From assembly GCA_013140395.1 (NCBI GenBank), contig JABFSY010000514.1:1-9509 (forward strand): DNA of 9,509 bases, given 5' to 3'. The notes beneath the pieces were generated by a model. It was not told the origin of the DNA and made no database searches. It was given only the letters and a program-made list of their open reading frames with translations. Position 1 is the stretch's first letter. Each line of letters begins with the position of its first letter. This document shows positions 6,668 to 9,509 of this stretch, in pieces. Made by a program: the position numbers and the translations under genes. This stretch comes from Cyclobacteriaceae bacterium. Its GTDB lineage: Bacteria; Bacteroidota; Bacteroidia; Cytophagales; Cyclobacteriaceae.

Positions 6668-6696
6668 AAAAAAAGGCCTTGTTGGAGGCCTTTTTA
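6668..6696 (-). terminator. Bidirectional Rho-independent terminator after hpf
   Basis: AAAAAGGCCT (6670-6679) and AGGCCTTTTT (6686-6695) form a perfect 10-bp stem around a 6-base loop (TGTTGG). A run of A on the left (6668-6674) gives a U tract for minus-strand transcripts, and the T run on the right gives one for plus-strand transcripts. It sits 16 bp after the hpf stop, so its main job is to end the xerC-hpf transcript before the omp85 promoter. Confidence 0.88.
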
Positions 6697-6711
6697 GGTT
6701 CATGCGCTGTC

Positions 6712-6999
6712 TTATGACTTTTCCTTGTATTTTTTTAATTGGTTGCGCAGGGCTTCCGTTGCAAGATCAGTAGCCGCTTCAAATGATTTAGCTTGCTCTT
6801 TCGCAAAAAGTTGGCTTCCCGGCACCTTTACCTTTATCTCGACCGTCTTGTTGTCCACTCCCTCATTATTGATCCTCAAAAAAACTTCCCCATCCACTAC
6901 GCGATCATAAAACGTTTCTAGTTTATCAACTTTCTTTTGGATGAACTCGACCAGTTTGCTGTCCGCATTAAAGTGAATGGAATGAACTTGCAGTTTCAT
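6712..6999 (-). CDS. hpf: Short-form ribosome hibernation-promoting factor / RaiA
   Basis: Binds the 30S subunit in the mRNA/tRNA channel and silences ribosomes in stationary phase or starvation. The chosen start is the ATG at 6999 (95 residues; MKLQVHSIHFNADSKL). The open frame runs upstream to 7035, but those 12 residues (MYICLTFKFLKF) come from AT-rich leader DNA and are not part of the family. Family features are the opening beta strand, the helix KLVEFIQKKVDKLETFYD, and the closing segment VPGSQLFAKEQAKSFEAATD leading to LKKYKEK. It lacks the C-terminal dimerisation domain of long HPF. It follows xerC by 45 bp. A TATGTTTA on the minus strand at 7021-7028 is one base off the -7 consensus, so a private promoter is possible but weak. 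Confidence 0.92.
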   Translation of the reverse strand: MKLQVHSIHFNADSKLVEFIQKKVDKLETFYDRVVDGEVFLRINNEGVDNKTVEIKVKVPGSQLFAKEQAKSFEAATDLATEALRNQLKKYKEKS

Positions 7000-7044
7000 A
7001 AATTTTAAAAATTTAAAAGTTAAACATATATACAATTCAAAAAA

Positions 7045-7926
7045 TTAGGCCTTTGGGTGAGCTTGTTCAAATACCTTCTTCAACTTTTCCATCGAGTTGT
7101 GAGTATAGACTTGGGTAGCAGCAAGGCTACTATGCCCTAGTAACTCTTTCACCGCGTTAATCTCAGCGCCCTTGTTTAAAAGATGAGTGGCATAAGTATG
7201 GCGCAGAACATGTGGGCTTTTTTTCTCGACAGTGGTGAAAAGGCTCATATATTTTTTTACAATCCGATTTACCAAAACAGGGTAGAGTTGCTCACCTGCA
7301 TCGGTCACAAACAGGTATCCATGAGTTGGGCTTCCGATTTCCTTGTTCCGGATTTTCAAATAAGATTCTATCAAAGAAACCAGGTGGGTAGAAAAGGGTA
7401 TGACACGCTCCTTGTTCCGTTTTCCAAAGACGCGCAAAGTTCTATCTCTCAAATTAATTCTTGAGTCCTTTAAATTGATTAGCTCAGAAAGGCGCATCCC
7501 CGTTCCATAAAAAAGCTCCAGGACAAGTTGATCACGAAGCCCTTGGTGATTCGGTGGAAATTCAACATTGTCCATCATTTGCACGGCATCTAACTCACTT
7601 ACAAAATGAGGTAACTTCTTTGCCGACTTTAATATTCGAATCTTCTGCATCGGGTCTTGGCTAATCGCTTCTTGGCGCAGTAAGAACTTGTAGAAGGATC
7701 GCAAGGAGGCGATTTTTCGATTTATAGAGGTGGGATCTAGTTTTAGCTCGACCAATTTTACGACCCATGAACGCACCAGTCCGTAGTTGGCATCTACGAT
7801 CATTGTGCCTGAAAACTCTTCAGTTAGAAACGCTTGAAATTGGTGCAAGTCAGTAGCGTAGGAAATAACGGTCTGTGGGCTGTACCGCTTTTCAAATTGA
7901 ATATATTTTAAGAATGAATCAATCAT
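7045..7926 (-). CDS. xerC: Tyrosine recombinase XerC-type
   Basis: Site-specific tyrosine recombinase that, with a partner Xer protein, resolves chromosome dimers at dif. Start: the ATG at 7926 (293 residues, MIDSFLKYIQFEKRYS) is chosen over the upstream TTG at 7944, because the family begins here. The N-terminal SAM-like DNA-binding domain covers about 1-90. The catalytic residues, numbered from this start, are Arg145 (GTGMRLSE), Lys169 (GKRNKER), His239 and Arg242 (HVLRHTYATH), His265 (LGHSS) and Tyr274 (QVYTH); their spacing agrees closely with E. coli XerC. Its place between rpsU and hpf is the usual chromosomal position in this phylum, which argues for the housekeeping recombinase and not a phage or transposon integrase. 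No dif-like site was recognised here. Confidence 0.92.
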   Translation of the reverse strand: MIDSFLKYIQFEKRYSPQTVISYATDLHQFQAFLTEEFSGTMIVDANYGLVRSWVVKLVELKLDPTSINRKIASLRSFYKFLLRQEAISQDPMQKIRILKSAKKLPHFVSELDAVQMMDNVEFPPNHQGLRDQLVLELFYGTGMRLSELINLKDSRINLRDRTLRVFGKRNKERVIPFSTHLVSLIESYLKIRNKEIGSPTHGYLFVTDAGEQLYPVLVNRIVKKYMSLFTTVEKKSPHVLRHTYATHLLNKGAEINAVKELLGHSSLAATQVYTHNSMEKLKKVFEQAHPKA

Positions 7927-7968
7927 TACATCTGCACATACCAAACTCGAATCTGTTGTGTCGAATAT

Positions 7969-8006
7969 AAAAAAAAATCCTCCCCCTGCGAAGCAAAGGG
8001 AGGATT
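7969..8006 (-). terminator. Rho-independent terminator after rpsU
   Basis: AATCCTCCC (7976-7984) and GGGAGGATT (7998-8006) form a perfect 9-bp stem with a 13-base loop. On the minus strand the stem is followed by a long U tract (A run 7969-7977 on the plus strand). It starts 24 bp after the rpsU stop and ends about 40 bp before xerC, so it should end most rpsU transcripts and leave xerC-hpf dependent on read-through or on its own promoter. The plus-strand tail is only GTTT, so it is effectively one-way. Confidence 0.85.
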
Positions 8007-8029
8007 GTTTATAAAATGTCTATTCTTTG

Positions 8030-8224
8030 TTAATAATTATCTTTCTCGTATAGCTTCTGAATATAAGAAGCATGGATTATTTCACTTCTTCTTTTCACAG
8101 ATGGCTTAGTGAAAGCTGTTCTTGCACGAAGAGACTTCAATACTCCGGTCTTTTCAAACTTCTTTTTAAAGCGCTTTAGGGCTTTATCGATTGATTCGTT
8201 CTCTTTAATGTTAATAATTAGCAT
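8030..8224 (-). CDS. rpsU: 30S ribosomal protein bS21
   Basis: A 64-residue small-subunit protein that sits near the 3' end of 16S rRNA. In Bacteroidota ribosomes, bS21 with bS6 and bS18 helps hide the anti-Shine-Dalgarno sequence. The chosen start is the ATG at 8224 (MLIINIKENESIDKALKRFK). An in-frame ATG-like extension up to 8275 would add 17 residues but overlaps the predicted promoter and is not part of the family. Features are KALKRFKKKFEKTGVLKSLR, the RRSEIIHASYIQKLY tail and high lysine/arginine content. The leader ends in AGAAAG directly before ATG, a weak purine run and not a strong Shine-Dalgarno sequence. It has a private promoter and terminator. Confidence 0.95.
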   Translation of the reverse strand: MLIINIKENESIDKALKRFKKKFEKTGVLKSLRARTAFTKPSVKRRSEIIHASYIQKLYEKDNY

Positions 8225-8243
8225 CTTTCTAATGTTTGGGCTG

Positions 8244-8275
8244 CAAATATATACGTTTCCGTGCGAATTACACAA
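8244..8275 (-). promoter_or_regulatory. Candidate rpsU promoter
   Basis: On the minus strand TATATTTG (8251-8244) matches the -7 consensus TAnnTTTG fully, with TTG (8275-8273) 21 bp upstream as the -33 element. Transcription would start near 8238, leaving a leader of about 14 bases before the ATG at 8224. The promoter lies in the short gap after the acyl-CoA dehydrogenase stop (8279), so rpsU is not simply read from the dehydrogenase transcript. It also rules against the longer N-terminal version of bS21. Confidence 0.6.
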
Positions 8276-8278
8276 GTC

Positions 8279-9448
8279 CTATTTCAAAATAGACCTTGAA
8301 ATGACCAGTTTTTGTATTTCGGAGGTGCCTTCACCAATGGTGCAAAGTTTCGCGTCACGGTAGTACTTTTCTGCAGGAAAGTCCTTTGTGTACCCATATC
8401 CTCCAAAAATTTGGACTCCATCATTCGCAATCTCTACGGCCACCTCTGAAGCGTACAACTTTGCCATTGCAGATTCCCTATTGACACTTAAACCCTTGTT
8501 TTTTAGATCGGCTGCCCGAAAAGTAAGCAGTTTTGCTGCCTCTACTTTCGTAGCCATTTCTGCCAATTTGAACGAGATACCCTGAAAACTGGATATAGGT
8601 TGATTAAATTGATGCCGCTCTTTTGAATAATGAAGAGCCGCCTCAAATGCACCTTCCGCAATGCCCAAACTCAAAGCTGCAATTGATATTCTGCCGCCAT
8701 CCAACACCTTAAGAGACTGAACAAATCCATCCCCTTCTTTACCGATCAGCTGAGATTCATGGACTTTGCAATCTGAAAAAATCATTTCTGCAGTTTCAGA
8801 GGCACGCATGCCTAATTTGTTTTCTTTTCTACCTGCGCTTAGTCCGGGTGTATTTCTCTCAATGATAAACGCTGACATGCCATGCGAATCTCCGACTTTC
8901 CCCGTCCTCGCAATTACCACAGCCACATCTCCTGACTTTCCGTGCGTAATGAAGTTCTTTGCGCCATTCAATATATAATACTCCCCTTCTTTCACCGCCA
9001 CCGTCCTCATGTTGCCGGCATCTGAACCCGTATTTGGCTCTGTTAAACCCCAGGCACCGAGCCATTCACAAGTAGCTAATTTCGGGAGATACTTACGTTT
9101 CTGTTCCTCATTCGCAAACTGAAGAATATGCCCTGTACATAATGAATTGTGTGCTGCCATCGATAGGCCAATTGAACCGTCAATCTTGGCGAGTTCTAAA
9201 ATGGCTGTAACATATTCGTGGTAGCCAAACCCGGAGCCACCATATTCTTCGGGAACCAATACACCCATTAGGCCGAGCCCACCCAATTTTTTGAAAAGTT
9301 CAATTGGAAAATGTTGGCTTTCATCCCATTCCATCATTTTTGGCTTAATTTCTTTAGCACCAAAATCGCGGATCATCTGGGCGTTCATTTTTTGGTTTTC
9401 GGTTTCATCAAAATTGATCCCGCTCACTCGTTCTGTCATCACTTCCAT
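8279..9448 (-). CDS. Acyl-CoA dehydrogenase (short/medium-chain type)
   Basis: FAD enzyme that oxidises acyl-CoA to trans-2-enoyl-CoA and passes electrons to electron-transfer flavoprotein, in beta-oxidation or branched-chain amino acid breakdown. Chain length cannot be fixed from sequence. The chosen start is the ATG at 9448 (389 residues). The frame is open to a TTG at 9496, but that codon lies inside the -33 element of the predicted promoter; an ATG at 9439 (386 residues) is the alternative. From this start: [15 protein letters not shown] at 59-73; the FAD/substrate motif [11 protein letters not shown] at 135-145; [12 protein letters not shown] at 278-289; [19 protein letters not shown] at 349-367; and GEGTSEIQ at 372-379, where Glu373 is the predicted catalytic base. 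Full length and intact, with no partner genes for beta-oxidation nearby. Confidence 0.93.
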   Translation of the reverse strand: MEVMTERVSGINFDETENQKMNAQMIRDFGAKEIKPKMMEWDESQHFPIELFKKLGGLGLMGVLVPEEYGGSGFGYHEYVTAILELAKIDGSIGLSMAAHNSLCTGHILQFANEEQKRKYLPKLATCEWLGAWGLTEPNTGSDAGNMRTVAVKEGEYYILNGAKNFITHGKSGDVAVVIARTGKVGDSHGMSAFIIERNTPGLSAGRKENKLGMRASETAEMIFSDCKVHESQLIGKEGDGFVQSLKVLDGGRISIAALSLGIAEGAFEAALHYSKERHQFNQPISSFQGISFKLAEMATKVEAAKLLTFRAADLKNKGLSVNRESAMAKLYASEVAVEIANDGVQIFGGYGYTKDFPAEKYYRDAKLCTIGEGTSEIQKLVISRSILK

Positions 9449-9466
9449 TGTTTCTGTTTTAGCATG

Positions 9467-9497
9467 CAAACGTACGACTTCGAATAAACAAAACAAA
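9467..9497 (-). promoter_or_regulatory. Near-perfect Bacteroidota promoter for the acyl-CoA dehydrogenase gene
   Basis: On the minus strand TTTG (9497-9494), a 19-bp spacer and TACGTTTG (9474-9467) match both halves of the -33 TTTG / -7 TAnnTTTG promoter at the preferred spacing. The start would be near 9461, about 13 bases before the ATG at 9448. This is the best promoter match in the window and it decides the gene start. Confidence 0.7.
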
Positions 9498-9509
9498 CAA
9501 TCGTTAGTT

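Noticed and set aside
7000..7035. 12-residue N-terminal extension of HPF
   Set aside because: It is encoded by AT-rich leader DNA and HPF/RaiA proteins begin at the MKLQVHSIHF-like strand.
7045..7926. Tyrosine recombinase as the mark of a mobile element or integron
   Set aside because: It has the XerC pattern and the conserved rpsU-xerC-hpf position; no attachment repeats, cargo genes or composition shift are seen.
8225..8275. 17-residue N-terminal extension of bS21
   Set aside because: It overlaps a full TAnnTTTG promoter match, and known bS21 proteins start at MLIINIKE-like sequence.
1..9509. Search for CRISPR arrays, insertion sequences, defence or toxin-antitoxin genes, and tRNAs
   Set aside because: No spaced direct repeats, transposase motifs, defence-type gene pairs or cloverleaf sequences were recognised; almost the whole window is taken up by identifiable chromosomal genes.

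Overview
This window looks like ordinary chromosomal sequence from a Bacteroidota bacterium, probably of the Cytophagales type. The evidence is its moderate GC content, the near absence of Shine-Dalgarno sequences, several matches to the Bacteroidota-specific promoter (-33 TTTG/TTG, -7 TAnnTTTG), a POTRA-less Omp85-type barrel gene, and the rpsU-xerC-hpf gene order. The phylum call is strong; the order is inferred. I found no CRISPR array, transposase, phage gene, tRNA or rRNA.

Left part, + strand (1-3177): the last 39 codons of a probable outer-membrane barrel protein, then selU/mnmH (tRNA 2-selenouridine synthase), selD (selenophosphate synthase) and a lipoprotein of the glutaminyl-peptide cyclotransferase family. 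SelD makes selenophosphate and SelU uses it to replace sulfur by selenium at the wobble uridine of certain tRNAs, so the two genes form a small selenium-utilisation module. selD has its own promoter candidate, overlapped by a 10-bp palindrome.

Middle part, - strand (6620 down to 3181): a four-gene run with gaps of only 4-5 bp. It encodes an Omp85-superfamily barrel without POTRA domains, a variant prolipoprotein diacylglyceryl transferase (Lgt), a small single-pass membrane protein and a saccharopine-dehydrogenase-like oxidoreductase that must use a TTG start. This operon converges on the + strand genes, with 3 bp between the two stop codons.

Right part, - strand (9497 down to 6668): an acyl-CoA dehydrogenase behind a near-perfect promoter, rpsU (bS21) with its own promoter and terminator, then xerC and hpf, ending in a strong 10-bp-stem bidirectional terminator. 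This is the translation/recombination cluster usual for the phylum, but the tRNA/tuf genes that often follow hpf are absent here.

I see no convincing new system. The points most worth checking are the Lgt active-site variation, the palindrome at the selD promoter, the unusually short and SD-poor rpsU leader, and the POTRA-less Omp85 gene linked to lgt.
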